From the NCBI GenBank assembly GCA_937891165.1, contig CALAEX010000167.1, forward strand, positions 1-34,469: 34,469 bases of DNA, written 5' to 3'. The first letter of the stretch is position 1. Each line of letters opens with the position of its first letter. The notes under the pieces are model-generated. The model was not told the origin of the DNA and ran no database searches. It saw only the letters and a program-made list of their open reading frames with translations. Positions 1 to 8,497 of the stretch are shown one piece after another. Position numbers and translations under genes: made by a program. The DNA comes from an uncultured Lachnospiraceae bacterium (GTDB lineage Bacteria > Bacillota > Clostridia > Lachnospirales > Lachnospiraceae).

Positions 1-75
1 TTCGAGCCTAGTACTGTTCCGTTTCGCCACGAGCGAGAGCGTGTCCTAGAAGATACCAAGAAAAGTAGACTTTTT
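1..75 (-). repeat. Repeat/structured element, copy A (cut by window start)
   Basis: Read on the minus strand, this is the first half of the element found complete at 13919-14056 and 21033-21172. About 42 of 44 core bases match copy B up to the window edge. The outer arm lies at 51-70 and differs in sequence from the arms of the other copies. On the plus strand the arm runs into TTTTT at 71-75, so it probably ends transcription of the gene upstream of gpmI, which lies outside the window. The partner arm is missing because the window starts inside the core. Confidence 0.8.
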
Positions 76-203
76 AATAATAGGTTAAATAGTAACATAA
101 TTGTAGAGTACTGTAGAAAAATCTCTTGCAAATGTTGCCACTTTATGAGAAAATAAGAACGTAGAATAACTATTATAAAATTTTGAAAGGAATGGTATAA
201 AAA

Positions 204-1748
204 ATGAGTAAAAAGCCAACAGTATTAATGATTTTAGATGGTTATGGTTTAAATGAGAAGGCACAGGCAAATGCCGTTGCAATTGCTAAAACTCCTGTGA
301 TGGATAAATTGATGGCAGAGTATCCTTTTGTAGAGGGTAATGCTTCTGGTATGGCAGTAGGTCTTCCAGATGGTCAGATGGGTAACTCAGAAGTTGGTCA
401 TTTAAATATGGGTGCTGGTCGTATTGTATATCAGGAATTGACAAGAATTACAAAAGAAATTCAAGATGGAGAATTCTTTGAAAATAAGGAACTTCTTGCA
501 GCAGTAGAGAATTGTAAGAAGAATAATAGTGCATTACATGCATTTGGTTTATTATCCGATGGTGGTGTACACAGCCATATTACTCATTTGTTTGGCTTAT
601 TAGAGTTAGCAAAGAGACAAGGTTTAGAAAAAGTTTATGTACATGCTTTCTTAGATGGTAGAGATACTGCACCTACTTCTGGTAAGGGATTTTTAGAAGA
701 TTTACAGAAGAAGATGAATGAAATTGGTGTTGGTCAAATAGCTTCCATTCATGGTAGATACTATGCAATGGACAGAGATAATCGTTGGGACAGAGTAGAA
801 AAAGCTTATGCAGCATTAGTATATGGAGAAGGTAATCAGGCAGATTGTGCATTCTGTGCCATTAAGAAGTCTTATGCAGAAGATGTGACAGATGAGTTTG
901 TTGTTCCTACCGTAGTAGCAAAAGATGGCAAGGCAATTGCTACGATTAGTGAAAATGATTCTGTTGTATTCTTTAACTTCCGTCCTGACCGTGCAAGAGA
1001 AATTACAAGAGCATTCTGTGCAGATGATTTCACTGGTTTTGAAAGAAGAAATGGCAGATTTAACTTAAAATTTGTTTGCTTCTCCGAATATGATGTGACG
1101 ATTCCAAATAAGAGTGTAGCATTTGAAAAGATTGCTATTACAAATACGTTTGGTGAATTCTTAGCAGCAAATAAGATGACACAGGCTAGAATTGCAGAAA
1201 CAGAAAAGTATGCTCATGTAACTTTCTTCTTTAATGGTGGTGTAGAAGCTCCAAACGAAGGTGAAGATAGAATTTTAGTAAATTCTCCAAAGGTAGCTAC
1301 TTATGACTTAAAGCCAGAAATGAGTGCTTATGAAGTAGCAGATAAGTTAGTAGAAGCAATTAAGTCTGGAAAGTATGATGTAATTATTACAAACTTTGCA
1401 AATCCAGATATGGTAGGTCATACAGGTATTGAAAACGCAGCAGTGAAGGCAGTAGAAGCAGTAGATGAGTGTGTAGGAAAAGCTTATGAAGCATTATTAG
1501 AAGTAGATGGTCAGATGTTTATTTGTGCAGACCATGGTAATGCAGAACAATTACTTGATTATGAAACAGGTGCTCCATTTACCGCACATACAACAAATCC
1601 AGTTCCATTTATTCTTGTAAATTATGACAAGGATTATACGTTAAGAGAAGGTGGATGTTTAGCAGACATTATTCCAACTATGATTGAAATGATGGGTATG
1701 GAACAGCCAAAAGAAATGACAGGAAAATCTTTACTTATTAAAAAATAG
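204..1748 (+). CDS. gpmI: 2,3-bisphosphoglycerate-independent phosphoglycerate mutase
   Basis: Cytosolic glycolytic enzyme interconverting 3- and 2-phosphoglycerate, a two-metal (usually manganese) alkaline-phosphatase-fold enzyme. The 514 residues match the family length. Visible signatures are the metal Asp12 in MILDGYG, the phosphorylated Ser62 in the NSEVGH motif, GGVHSH, DGRDTAP, the arginine-rich RYYAMDRDNRWDR segment, and the second metal set in NPDMVGHTG and ADHGNAEQ. The start follows AAAGGA with suitable spacing. secG follows behind its own promoter. Such genes often sit at the end of a gap-pgk-tpi cluster, which here would lie left of the window (inference). Confidence 0.97.
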   Translation: MSKKPTVLMILDGYGLNEKAQANAVAIAKTPVMDKLMAEYPFVEGNASGMAVGLPDGQMGNSEVGHLNMGAGRIVYQELTRITKEIQDGEFFENKELLAAVENCKKNNSALHAFGLLSDGGVHSHITHLFGLLELAKRQGLEKVYVHAFLDGRDTAPTSGKGFLEDLQKKMNEIGVGQIASIHGRYYAMDRDNRWDRVEKAYAALVYGEGNQADCAFCAIKKSYAEDVTDEFVVPTVVAKDGKAIATISENDSVVFFNFRPDRAREITRAFCADDFTGFERRNGRFNLKFVCFSEYDVTIPNKSVAFEKIAITNTFGEFLAANKMTQARIAETEKYAHVTFFFNGGVEAPNEGEDRILVNSPKVATYDLKPEMSAYEVADKLVEAIKSGKYDVIITNFANPDMVGHTGIENAAVKAVEAVDECVGKAYEALLEVDGQMFICADHGNAEQLLDYETGAPFTAHTTNPVPFILVNYDKDYTLREGGCLADIIPTMIEMMGMEQPKEMTGKSLLIKK

Positions 1749-1761
1749 TGGTAAAAACGGC

Positions 1762-1790
1762 TTTACAAATGGGAAAATCTCTTATATAAT
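1762..1790 (+). promoter_or_regulatory. SigA-type promoter of secG
   Basis: TTTACA at 1762-1767 and a perfect TATAAT at 1785-1790 are separated by 17 bases. It begins 13 bases after the gpmI stop codon and points at secG, so secG has its own vegetative promoter. Confidence 0.75.
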
Positions 1791-1830
1791 GTACTTTATG
1801 TAATATCCTGTGGTTTAGGAGGTGTAATAG

Positions 1831-2070
1831 ATGGCAGTGTTAAGAGTGATTGTGACAGTTTTATATGTTCTTATTTGTATAGCTTTAGTTACCGTAGTAT
1901 TATTCCAGGAAAGTAAGTCTCAAGGGCTTGCAGGGTCGATTAATGGTATTGCTGAAACATACTGGGGCAAGAACAAGGGTCGTTCCATGGAAGGTACATT
2001 GGAAAAGGGCACAAAAATTTTGGCAGCACTTTTTATTGTGTTATCCGTTGTACTTAATCTGAATTGGTAA
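1831..2070 (+). CDS. secG: Preprotein translocase subunit SecG
   Basis: Small auxiliary subunit of the SecYEG protein-export channel in the cytoplasmic membrane. The 79 residues form two membrane segments, about 4-25 and 61-77, joined by a loop with the family pattern VLFQESKSQGL and a Gly-rich stretch. The start has a strong AGGAGG six bases or so upstream. In Clostridia and Bacilli secG is commonly followed by rnr and smpB, and the same order is seen here, which supports the assignment. It has its own promoter, and a terminator-like hairpin lies just after it. Confidence 0.95.
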   Translation: MAVLRVIVTVLYVLICIALVTVVLFQESKSQGLAGSINGIAETYWGKNKGRSMEGTLEKGTKILAALFIVLSVVLNLNW

Positions 2071-2088
2071 AAGTATATAAGAAGATAG

Positions 2089-2124
2089 AAAACGTGTCTT
2101 GTAGAAAGGCACGTTTTTCTTTTA
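2089..2124 (+). terminator. Intrinsic terminator after secG
   Basis: AAAACGTG pairs with CACGTTTT around a short inner stem, followed by a T-rich tail. It lies 19 bases past the secG stop and before rnr, so secG and rnr are probably only partly coupled. Confidence 0.7.
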
Positions 2125-2168
2125 GCTTTTTGTAATGTATTGTGGGTAGTTTTAGAAAGGGGAAGTTA

Positions 2169-4193
2169 ATGAAATTTATTAGTAAAAATAAAAAGTATAT
2201 CAAAAAAGCAGAAAAACATATAGCAGAAGTAAAGAATGGTATTTTTTCAGGAACAACAAGAGGATTTGGCTTCGTGCAAATTGAGGGAGAAGATGATGTA
2301 TTTGTGCCTGAAAAAGATACCAAAGGGGCATTACATGGAGATAGTGTTGAAGTAGAAATTTTATCTAGTGGAGAAAAAGGAAAACGACGGGAAGGAAAAA
2401 TAGTTAAAATTGTAAAAAGAGACGCTGTATTTGTCGTAGGTACGTTTGAAAAGAGTAAAAATTATGGTTTTGTTATACCAGATAATTTAAAACTTGGTAG
2501 TGATATTTATATTGCAAAAGAGCATACGAAAGGTGCAGTAAATGGACACAAAGTTTATGTGAAAATTACGGATTATGGAAATGAAAAGAGAAGTCCCGAA
2601 GGGCGAGTGGTAGAAATTTTAGGTCATATTAACGACCCGGCGGCAGATGTAAAAACTGTTTTAAAATCTTATAATTTAGAAACCGAGTTCCCAAAAGAAG
2701 TAATGGAACAGGCAGAACGTATGCCAGAGTCCGTAAGTGAAAACGAATTACAAGGTCGTTTGGATATTCGTGGGGAATTAACTGTAACAATAGATGGAGA
2801 AGATGCCAAAGATTTAGATGATGCAATTACAATTAAAAAAGAGAATGGTATCTATTATTTAGGAGTGCATATTGCGGATGTAACACATTATGTAAAAGAA
2901 AGCTCAGCATTAGATAAATGTGCCCTACAGCGTGGAACAAGTGTCTATTTAGTAGATAGAGTGATTCCTATGCTTCCACATAGACTCTCGAATGGAATTT
3001 GCTCGTTAAATGCGGGAGTAGACAGACTTGCGTTAAGTTGTTTTATGGAATTTGATGAAACAGGAACAATTTTAGGACATCGTATTGCAGAAACTATAAT
3101 TCGTGTGACAAGAAGAATGAGTTATACAGAAGTGTATCAAATTTTACAGACAATGCAACAACAAAGTAATTTACAAGAAGAAAATAAAAAGGAAGAAAAA
3201 CCTTCGAAACAAGAATTAGAGCAAGAATATGGAGAATTAATACCAAAGTTTTTATTGATGAAAGAGTTATCAGATATTTTAAGAAACAAGCGTCATCAGC
3301 GTGGTGCAGTAGATTTTGATTTTCCAGAGAGTAAAATTATTGTAGCACCAAATGGAAGACCCATCGAAATTAAACCATATGAAAGAAATGATGCGACAAA
3401 GTTAATTGAAGATTTTATGTTAGCGGCAAATGAAACGATAGCAGAAGATTTCTTTTGGCAAGAAGCTCCGTTTGTGTATCGTACCCATGAAAATCCAGAC
3501 CCAGAAAAAATTAAAAAGTTAGGTATTTTTATTAAAAATTTTGGTTTAACTATAAAAGAAGGAAAAGATGGGATTCATCCAAAAGAAATTCAAAAGTTAT
3601 TAGATTCGTTAGAAGGAAAGGAAGAAGCTCCTTTAATTTCTCGTTTGACACTTCGTTCTCTAAAACAAGCAAAATATTCTACGGATTGTGAAGGACATTT
3701 TGGTTTAGCAGCCAAATATTATTGTCATTTTACTTCTCCAATTCGTAGATATCCTGATTTGCAGATTCATCGTATTATTAAAGATAATTTGAATGGCAGA
3801 TTGACCGAAGAACGAAAAGAACATTATATAGAAATTTTGGATGAAGTTGCATTGAATTCTTCTAAGACAGAACGTATTGCAGAAGAGGCAGAGCGAGAAG
3901 TAGAGAAAATGAAAAAAGTCGAATATATGGAACGTCGTATTGGAGAAGTATATGATGGTGTAATTTCAGGAGTAACAAATTGGGGTATCTATGTAGAACT
4001 TCCTAATACAGTAGAAGGTATTATTCGATTAGAAAATATAGAAGATGATTTTTACCGTTTGGACGAAGAACGGTATCAGTTAGTCGGAGAACGATTCCAT
4101 AAAGTATATCGTTTAGGACAACATATTACAATTATGGTACTTTCGGTAGATAAGTTATTAAAAACCGTTGACTTTCTGCCGTTTACAAGATAA
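2169..4193 (+). CDS. rnr: Ribonuclease R
   Basis: Processive 3'-5' exoribonuclease that degrades structured RNA and works with SmpB/tmRNA in trans-translation. Domain order is two N-terminal cold-shock domains (about 20-180), the RNB catalytic domain, and a C-terminal S1 domain (about 592-672). The RNB metal-binding cluster DLDDAI is near residue 214 and the typical HFTSPIRRYPDLQIHR block near 525. An upstream in-frame GTG at 2142 is possible, but the ATG at 2169 follows AAAGGGG with proper spacing, so 674 residues are annotated. There is no long lysine-rich tail after S1, unlike the E. coli enzyme. smpB follows. Confidence 0.96.
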   Translation: MKFISKNKKYIKKAEKHIAEVKNGIFSGTTRGFGFVQIEGEDDVFVPEKDTKGALHGDSVEVEILSSGEKGKRREGKIVKIVKRDAVFVVGTFEKSKNYGFVIPDNLKLGSDIYIAKEHTKGAVNGHKVYVKITDYGNEKRSPEGRVVEILGHINDPAADVKTVLKSYNLETEFPKEVMEQAERMPESVSENELQGRLDIRGELTVTIDGEDAKDLDDAITIKKENGIYYLGVHIADVTHYVKESSALDKCALQRGTSVYLVDRVIPMLPHRLSNGICSLNAGVDRLALSCFMEFDETGTILGHRIAETIIRVTRRMSYTEVYQILQTMQQQSNLQEENKKEEKPSKQELEQEYGELIPKFLLMKELSDILRNKRHQRGAVDFDFPESKIIVAPNGRPIEIKPYERNDATKLIEDFMLAANETIAEDFFWQEAPFVYRTHENPDPEKIKKLGIFIKNFGLTIKEGKDGIHPKEIQKLLDSLEGKEEAPLISRLTLRSLKQAKYSTDCEGHFGLAAKYYCHFTSPIRRYPDLQIHRIIKDNLNGRLTEERKEHYIEILDEVALNSSKTERIAEEAEREVEKMKKVEYMERRIGEVYDGVISGVTNWGIYVELPNTVEGIIRLENIEDDFYRLDEERYQLVGERFHKVYRLGQHITIMVLSVDKLLKTVDFLPFTR

Positions 4194-4202
4194 TCTATAA
4201 GA

Positions 4203-4229
4203 GGGGTTATTGCGAAATGCAACAGCCCC
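4203..4229 (+). other. Hairpin in the rnr-smpB gap
   Basis: GGGGTTATTGC and GCAACAGCCCC pair in 10 of 11 positions around a 5-base loop, starting 9 bases after the rnr stop. No T run follows, so it is more likely an mRNA stability or processing hairpin than a terminator. Confidence 0.45.
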
Positions 4230-4264
4230 AATTTAGGAAACGTTATGGATTTGGAGGACATCAT

Positions 4265-4738
4265 ATGGCAGGTGGAAAAGATAGTATCAAGCTTATAGCA
4301 AACAATAAAAAAGCCTATTTCGACTATTTTATTGAAGATAAGTATGAAGCAGGTATCGCTTTGCATGGTACAGAAGTAAAATCCATTCGTATGGGCAAAT
4401 GTAGTATTAAAGAAGCCTATATTAAAATTGAGGATGGAGAAGTGTTTATCTATGGGATGCACATTAGTCCTTATGAAAAAGGAAATATTTTTAATAAAGA
4501 CCCAATGCGTATAAAAAAGCTTCTCATGCATAAATATGAAATTAATAAAATCAATGGAAAAATGCAACAAAAAGGTTTTACTTTAGTGCCATTGCAAGTA
4601 TACTTAAAAGGTGGATTAGTAAAAGTAGAAGTGGGTGTGGCAAAGGGTAAAAAACTTTTTGATAAACGACATGATATTGCGAAGAAAGATGTAAAAAGAG
4701 AAGCAGAGAAAGAATTTAAAATCCGCAATCTAGGATAA
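4265..4738 (+). CDS. smpB: SsrA-binding protein SmpB
   Basis: tmRNA-binding protein needed to rescue stalled ribosomes. The protein shows the family order: IANNKKAYFDYFIEDKYEAG, then GTEVKSIRMGK, then HISPYEKGN, and a basic C-terminal tail (KRHDIAKKDVKRE) that acts in the ribosomal A site. The open frame extends to 4217, but the ATG at 4265 has GGAGG eight bases upstream and gives the normal 157 residues, so that start is chosen. It follows rnr, the usual partner. No tmRNA gene is seen downstream; the next gene starts 14 bases later. Confidence 0.96.
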   Translation: MAGGKDSIKLIANNKKAYFDYFIEDKYEAGIALHGTEVKSIRMGKCSIKEAYIKIEDGEVFIYGMHISPYEKGNIFNKDPMRIKKLLMHKYEINKINGKMQQKGFTLVPLQVYLKGGLVKVEVGVAKGKKLFDKRHDIAKKDVKREAEKEFKIRNLG

Positions 4739-4752
4739 GGGGGATTTTTTAT

Positions 4753-6405
4753 ATGACAACACATAAAAGAAAAATTACGGTTATTGGACACAGAAATCCA
4801 GACACAGACTCTATTTGTTCTGCTATTGCTTATGCAGAGTTTAAAAATCGTTTAGGAAATACCGATTGCTATGTACCAAGGAGAGCAGGAGAATTAAATG
4901 CAGAAACAGAGTTTGTACTACAATATTTTGGAGTAGAAGCTCCTGCTTTAGTTTATGATGTAGGTACACAAGTAAAAGATATTGATATTCGGGAAACGGA
5001 AGGTGTATCTGGTGGTATTTCTTTGAAAAAAGCATATACATTGATGCAGGAAAATAATGTAGTTACATTACCAATTACAAAAGATGGATATTTAGAAGGT
5101 GTGATTACGATTGGGGATATTGCTACTTCCTATATGGATGTATATGATAGTAGTATTTTATCGAAAGCTAAAACTTCGTATCGAAATATTATGGAAACAT
5201 TAGATGCAAAATTAATTGTTGGAGATGAAACTGCTATTTTTGATGATGGTAAAGTATTAGTGGCAGCAGCTAGTCCAGAAATGATGGAAGGTTATATCAA
5301 CGAGAATGATTTGATTATTATGGGAAATCGTTATGGAATGCAACTTTGTGCCGTAGAAATGAAAGCAGGATGTATTGTTATTTGTGAAGGGGCAGAGATT
5401 TCTAGAACGATTAAGAAAATGGCAGAGGAAAATGGTTGTACGGTTCTTAGTACTCCATTAGATACATATACAACAGCACGTTTGATTAACCAAAGTATGC
5501 CAATTGAGTATTTTATGATACGAGATAATATTCGTACGTTCCGTACAACAGATTTTGTTGAGGAAATCAAGGATGTTATGGCAAAGCAAAAAAATAGAGA
5601 TTTCCCAATTTTGGATTCTAAGGGAAAATATAGAGGTATGATTTCTAGAAGAAACTTACTTGATATGAAGCAAAAGCAAGTTATTTTAGTAGACCATAAT
5701 GAAAAGAGTCAGGCTGCTTTTGGTGTGGAAAATACAGAAGTAATTGAAATTATTGACCATCATAGGCTTGGTACAATGGAAACGATTTCACCAGTATTTT
5801 TCCGTAATCAGCCACTTGGATGTACAGCAACGATTATATTCCAGATGTATCGTGAAAATCGTATTGAAATTTCCGAAAAAGTAGCGGGTTTGCTTTGTTC
5901 TGCCATTCTTTCGGATACATTGATGTTTCGCTCTCCAACTTGTACTTCAGCAGATAAAGCGGCAGCAGAAGTATTAGCAAAACTTGCAGGAATTGAAATA
6001 GAAGCTTATGCAAATAAAATGTTCTTTGCAGGAAGTAATTTAAGAAATAAGAGTGAAGAAGAAATTCTTTCTCAAGATTATAAGACATTCTTGATGGAGG
6101 ATGTTACAGTTGGTGTCGGACAGATTACCTCTTTAAATGCAGAAGAATTAAGAACGATTGGAGAACGTCTAAAACCAGCATTAGAATCTTTTAGAATTCG
6201 TCAAAATGTAGAAATGGTATTCTTTATGTTGACGGATATTATCAAAGAATCTACTCTTTTATTGTATGAAGGAGAAGGAGCAGATGGTCTTGTAGAAATG
6301 GCATTTCAGGTAACAGGAAATCAGGGAAGCGTAGAATTAGCGGATATGGTTTCTAGGAAAAAGCAGTTAGTGCCAGCATTGATACAAGCGATTCAAAGAG
6401 GATAA
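4753..6405 (+). CDS. Manganese-dependent (family II) inorganic pyrophosphatase with CBS and DRTGG domains
   Basis: Hydrolyses pyrophosphate to two phosphates in the cytosol. The N-terminal DHH part has GHRNPDTDS with metal ligands His13, Asp17 and Asp19. A regulatory insert follows: CBS (about 83-127), DRTGG-like (about 153-256), and a second CBS (about 261-306). The DHH fold resumes with VDHNEKSQ near 313 and the DHH triad near 336, and a DHHA2 domain ends the protein. The 550 residues fit the CBS-type family II enzymes, known to be controlled by adenine nucleotides; simple family II enzymes are only about 310 residues. The start follows AAGGGGG. A terminator lies at 6500. Confidence 0.95.
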   Translation: MTTHKRKITVIGHRNPDTDSICSAIAYAEFKNRLGNTDCYVPRRAGELNAETEFVLQYFGVEAPALVYDVGTQVKDIDIRETEGVSGGISLKKAYTLMQENNVVTLPITKDGYLEGVITIGDIATSYMDVYDSSILSKAKTSYRNIMETLDAKLIVGDETAIFDDGKVLVAAASPEMMEGYINENDLIIMGNRYGMQLCAVEMKAGCIVICEGAEISRTIKKMAEENGCTVLSTPLDTYTTARLINQSMPIEYFMIRDNIRTFRTTDFVEEIKDVMAKQKNRDFPILDSKGKYRGMISRRNLLDMKQKQVILVDHNEKSQAAFGVENTEVIEIIDHHRLGTMETISPVFFRNQPLGCTATIIFQMYRENRIEISEKVAGLLCSAILSDTLMFRSPTCTSADKAAAEVLAKLAGIEIEAYANKMFFAGSNLRNKSEEEILSQDYKTFLMEDVTVGVGQITSLNAEELRTIGERLKPALESFRIRQNVEMVFFMLTDIIKESTLLLYEGEGADGLVEMAFQVTGNQGSVELADMVSRKKQLVPALIQAIQRG

Positions 6406-6412
6406 AAAATTT

Positions 6413-6589
6413 ATATCATCCCCTACTTATTTTTTACTTAAATGCCGATATATAAAGAAAGAGTATATGGTGGGGAAAAGGATTTAAAAATAGCTAAGGA
6501 CAGCATTATTATTTTCTATAATGAAAATATAATGCTGTTTTATTTTATGAGAAAGGGCTTTCTATTTGATAAGTCGTAGGGGATGATAT
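6413..6589. repeat. 14-bp inverted repeat spanning an intergenic region
   Basis: The 14 bases at 6413-6426 are the exact reverse complement of those at 6576-6589. The right arm contains the AGGGG ribosome site of the gene starting at 6591, and the terminator at 6500-6545 lies between the arms. If transcription reads through, the arms could pair and hide the ribosome site (inference). Confidence 0.6.
6500..6545 (+). terminator. Intrinsic terminator after the pyrophosphatase gene
   Basis: ACAGCATTAT at 6500-6509 pairs perfectly with ATAATGCTGT at 6529-6538, followed by a T-rich tail (TTTTATTTTA). It lies between the pyrophosphatase stop and the next start. Confidence 0.8.
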
Positions 6590-6590
6590 T

Positions 6591-6998
6591 ATGGAACAAA
6601 AAGAATTAGATTTAGTAGTTACTGCTAAGTGGGTAGATGAAGACGGTAACAAATATGAAGAAAATATGCAGATTAAGGATATTATACATCAACAATCTGT
6701 TGTGATAGAGTTAAAGACGATAGAAACAAAGCAGATTCCTATAATAGAAGAAAAAGAGAAACAAAGGACAGTTCCAGAAGTAATAGATGTGGTAGATAGG
6801 CGAATGTATGTAGATATGTTTCCACATATGATGGATAGGTATCAAATTTTTAAGAAAAATCCAATAGCAAAGCCAATGTCGAATGACTCACTTTATCATC
6901 AGAGAATGTCTGCTTATTATATGGGGAATATGCAGGCATATTGGGAGTACTATGCCGTTTATACTGTGGGACAACAAATAAAAAAACAAGAGATATAA
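6591..6998 (+). CDS. Hypothetical protein (135 residues)
   Basis: I do not recognise a family. The first 60 residues alternate charged and hydrophobic positions like a beta-rich fold, with an acidic start and IEEKEKQR. The C-terminal half is rich in Met and Tyr (MYVDMFPHMMDRY; YYMGNMQAYWEYYAVY) and is probably helical. No signal peptide, membrane segment or metal motif is visible. The start has AGGGG upstream and that site lies in the inverted repeat above. About 100 bases separate it from the sigma factor gene, so co-regulation is possible but not shown. Confidence 0.6.
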   Translation: MEQKELDLVVTAKWVDEDGNKYEENMQIKDIIHQQSVVIELKTIETKQIPIIEEKEKQRTVPEVIDVVDRRMYVDMFPHMMDRYQIFKKNPIAKPMSNDSLYHQRMSAYYMGNMQAYWEYYAVYTVGQQIKKQEI

Positions 6999-7099
6999 GT
7001 TTTCAGAACAGCCCCTTTTTATAATAAAGGAAAAAAGAATGCAAAAGTTTGTAACGAAATTGTAGTTGGATGGATAAATAGAATAGAAAGGAGAAAACA

Positions 7100-7582
7100 A
7101 TGGAGGAACTATACAAACAAAATTCCAAAATCGTGTATTATTTTCTCTATTCTATGTGTAAAGATGAAGCATTATCCGAAGAACTTTTGCAAGAAACTTT
7201 TTTGAAAGCGTTTGAATCATTAGAACGGTTTGATGGCAGTTGTAAAATATCGACATGGTTATGTCAAATAGCAAAACATCTTCTGTATCAACATTGGAAT
7301 AGAGTGAATAGAGCATTTGTAACAGAATTAGATGAACAAATGATAACAACAGATAACACAGAATTGCAGGCAATCCAGCGAGTAGAGCTTGCAGATATTT
7401 GGGAGAAGTTACAACAGATGCCAAAGGATATGAGGCAAGTAGTAAGTCTTCGAGTAATGAGTGATTTATCATTTAAAGAAATAGGTGCTATGATGGGAAA
7501 GAGTGAAAATTGGGCGAGAGTCATATTTTTTCGTGCAAAAAAACAACTATTAAAGGAGGGGCACTATGAAGATACCTTGTGA
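7100..7582 (+). CDS. ECF-type RNA polymerase sigma factor
   Basis: A 160-residue alternative sigma factor. Region 2 is visible in the first 75 residues (EELLQETFLKAFESLERFDG, then KISTWLCQIAKHLLYQHW), and region 4 in the last 55 (MPKDMRQVVSLRVMSDLSFK followed by EIGAMMGKSENWARVIFFRA, a helix-turn-helix). Regions 1 and 3 are absent, as in ECF factors. A good GGAG site precedes the ATG. The 3' end overlaps the anti-sigma gene by 17 bases, implying translational coupling. TGTAAC at 7050-7055 resembles the -35 box of ECF promoters, so autoregulation is possible (weak). Confidence 0.93.
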   Translation: MEELYKQNSKIVYYFLYSMCKDEALSEELLQETFLKAFESLERFDGSCKISTWLCQIAKHLLYQHWNRVNRAFVTELDEQMITTDNTELQAIQRVELADIWEKLQQMPKDMRQVVSLRVMSDLSFKEIGAMMGKSENWARVIFFRAKKQLLKEGHYEDTL

Positions 7583-8363
7583 AATGATTCAAGATTTAAT
7601 TCCTTCTTACGTGGAGGAGGTTTGTTCTAAAGTATCTAAAAAATATGTAGAAGAACATTTAGTAGAATGTAGAGAATGTAAAGAATTAGTACAACTATAT
7701 AAGGAAAAAGATTTTTCAGCACAGTCTTTAGAAAAAAAACAATTAGATGGATTCAAAAAATTAAAAAAGAAAGTAACATTACAAAATGTGTTTATCTATG
7801 GATTAGTATTATTATTGATAGGATTTGGAATTTACCATTTTGATTCTTATAATCAAGTATCATCCATGTGGTATTATATTTTATTGGTAGTGTCTATGGT
7901 GGCAACTTATGTAGTAACGATGAATCAACAAGTAAGAGAGAAGATTAGTAAGAAAGAAAAACGATTTCTTGTTATTTCTTTATTAGCTATCGTATATGAA
8001 ATTAGTATTTATGCTTATAGTGTGGTGACTGTATTAAATGGTTCTGTGCCGTTTGGACTAGAAGCACAAAAAGTAGGTTCTTTGTTACATGGACAGGAAA
8101 GAATATTGTTTTTCCTTCACATAGGTATATTTGGGTATAGTTTCTATGAATTTATAAAGAAGAATATCGTATTCTATTTGTTGTTACATAGTAATCTGAT
8201 AGGAATTTTCTTAATATTAGTCCATACTTCATTACTTGGAATTTTGTCAGAAATTACTGCATGGTTACATAGTTTTATGAAAAGTACGAGTATTATTGTT
8301 GTAATAGGAGTAATATGGTTATTTTTCCAATATATAATAAAAAAAAGAGAGAAAAAATCATAA
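7566..8363 (+). CDS. Membrane anti-sigma factor with N-terminal zinc-finger domain
   Basis: Likely binds and inhibits the sigma factor encoded just upstream. The N-terminal cytosolic part has an anti-sigma zinc-binding pattern with His31, Cys35 and Cys38 (HLVECREC) and an earlier Cys. Six hydrophobic stretches follow at about 75-92, 100-118, 133-156, 178-195, 200-225 and 241-259, so the protein is polytopic rather than single-pass. This suggests it senses a membrane or envelope signal (inference). The start has AGGAGG inside the sigma gene. A strong terminator at 8386 ends the pair. Confidence 0.88.
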   Translation: MKIPCEMIQDLIPSYVEEVCSKVSKKYVEEHLVECRECKELVQLYKEKDFSAQSLEKKQLDGFKKLKKKVTLQNVFIYGLVLLLIGFGIYHFDSYNQVSSMWYYILLVVSMVATYVVTMNQQVREKISKKEKRFLVISLLAIVYEISIYAYSVVTVLNGSVPFGLEAQKVGSLLHGQERILFFLHIGIFGYSFYEFIKKNIVFYLLLHSNLIGIFLILVHTSLLGILSEITAWLHSFMKSTSIIVVIGVIWLFFQYIIKKREKKS

Positions 8364-8385
8364 GAATAGTTTGTAATTTTTTATT

Positions 8386-8429
8386 ATATCCGCTATACTA
8401 ATATAAGATTAGGTAGCGGATATTTTTTT
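8386..8429 (+). terminator. Intrinsic terminator after the sigma/anti-sigma pair
   Basis: ATATCCGCTA at 8386-8395 pairs perfectly with TAGCGGATAT at 8414-8423, and the stem ends in a run of seven T. Confidence 0.85.
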
Positions 8430-8497
8430 CCGTATCAGATATCGAACAATATAAGTTTTTTGTATAACAAAATAACAAAATGGAAAGCGAGGTTTTT

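Noticed and set aside
4076..4570. Minus-strand open frame of 164 codons opposite rnr and smpB
   Set aside because: It runs antisense through two well-supported genes, has no ribosome site, and its composition (Phe/Ile/His-rich) is that of a shadow frame.
4739..6590. tmRNA (ssrA) near smpB
   Set aside because: smpB is followed 14 bases later by the pyrophosphatase gene, and the 185-base gap after that holds a terminator and an inverted repeat but no tRNA-like ends or tag frame.
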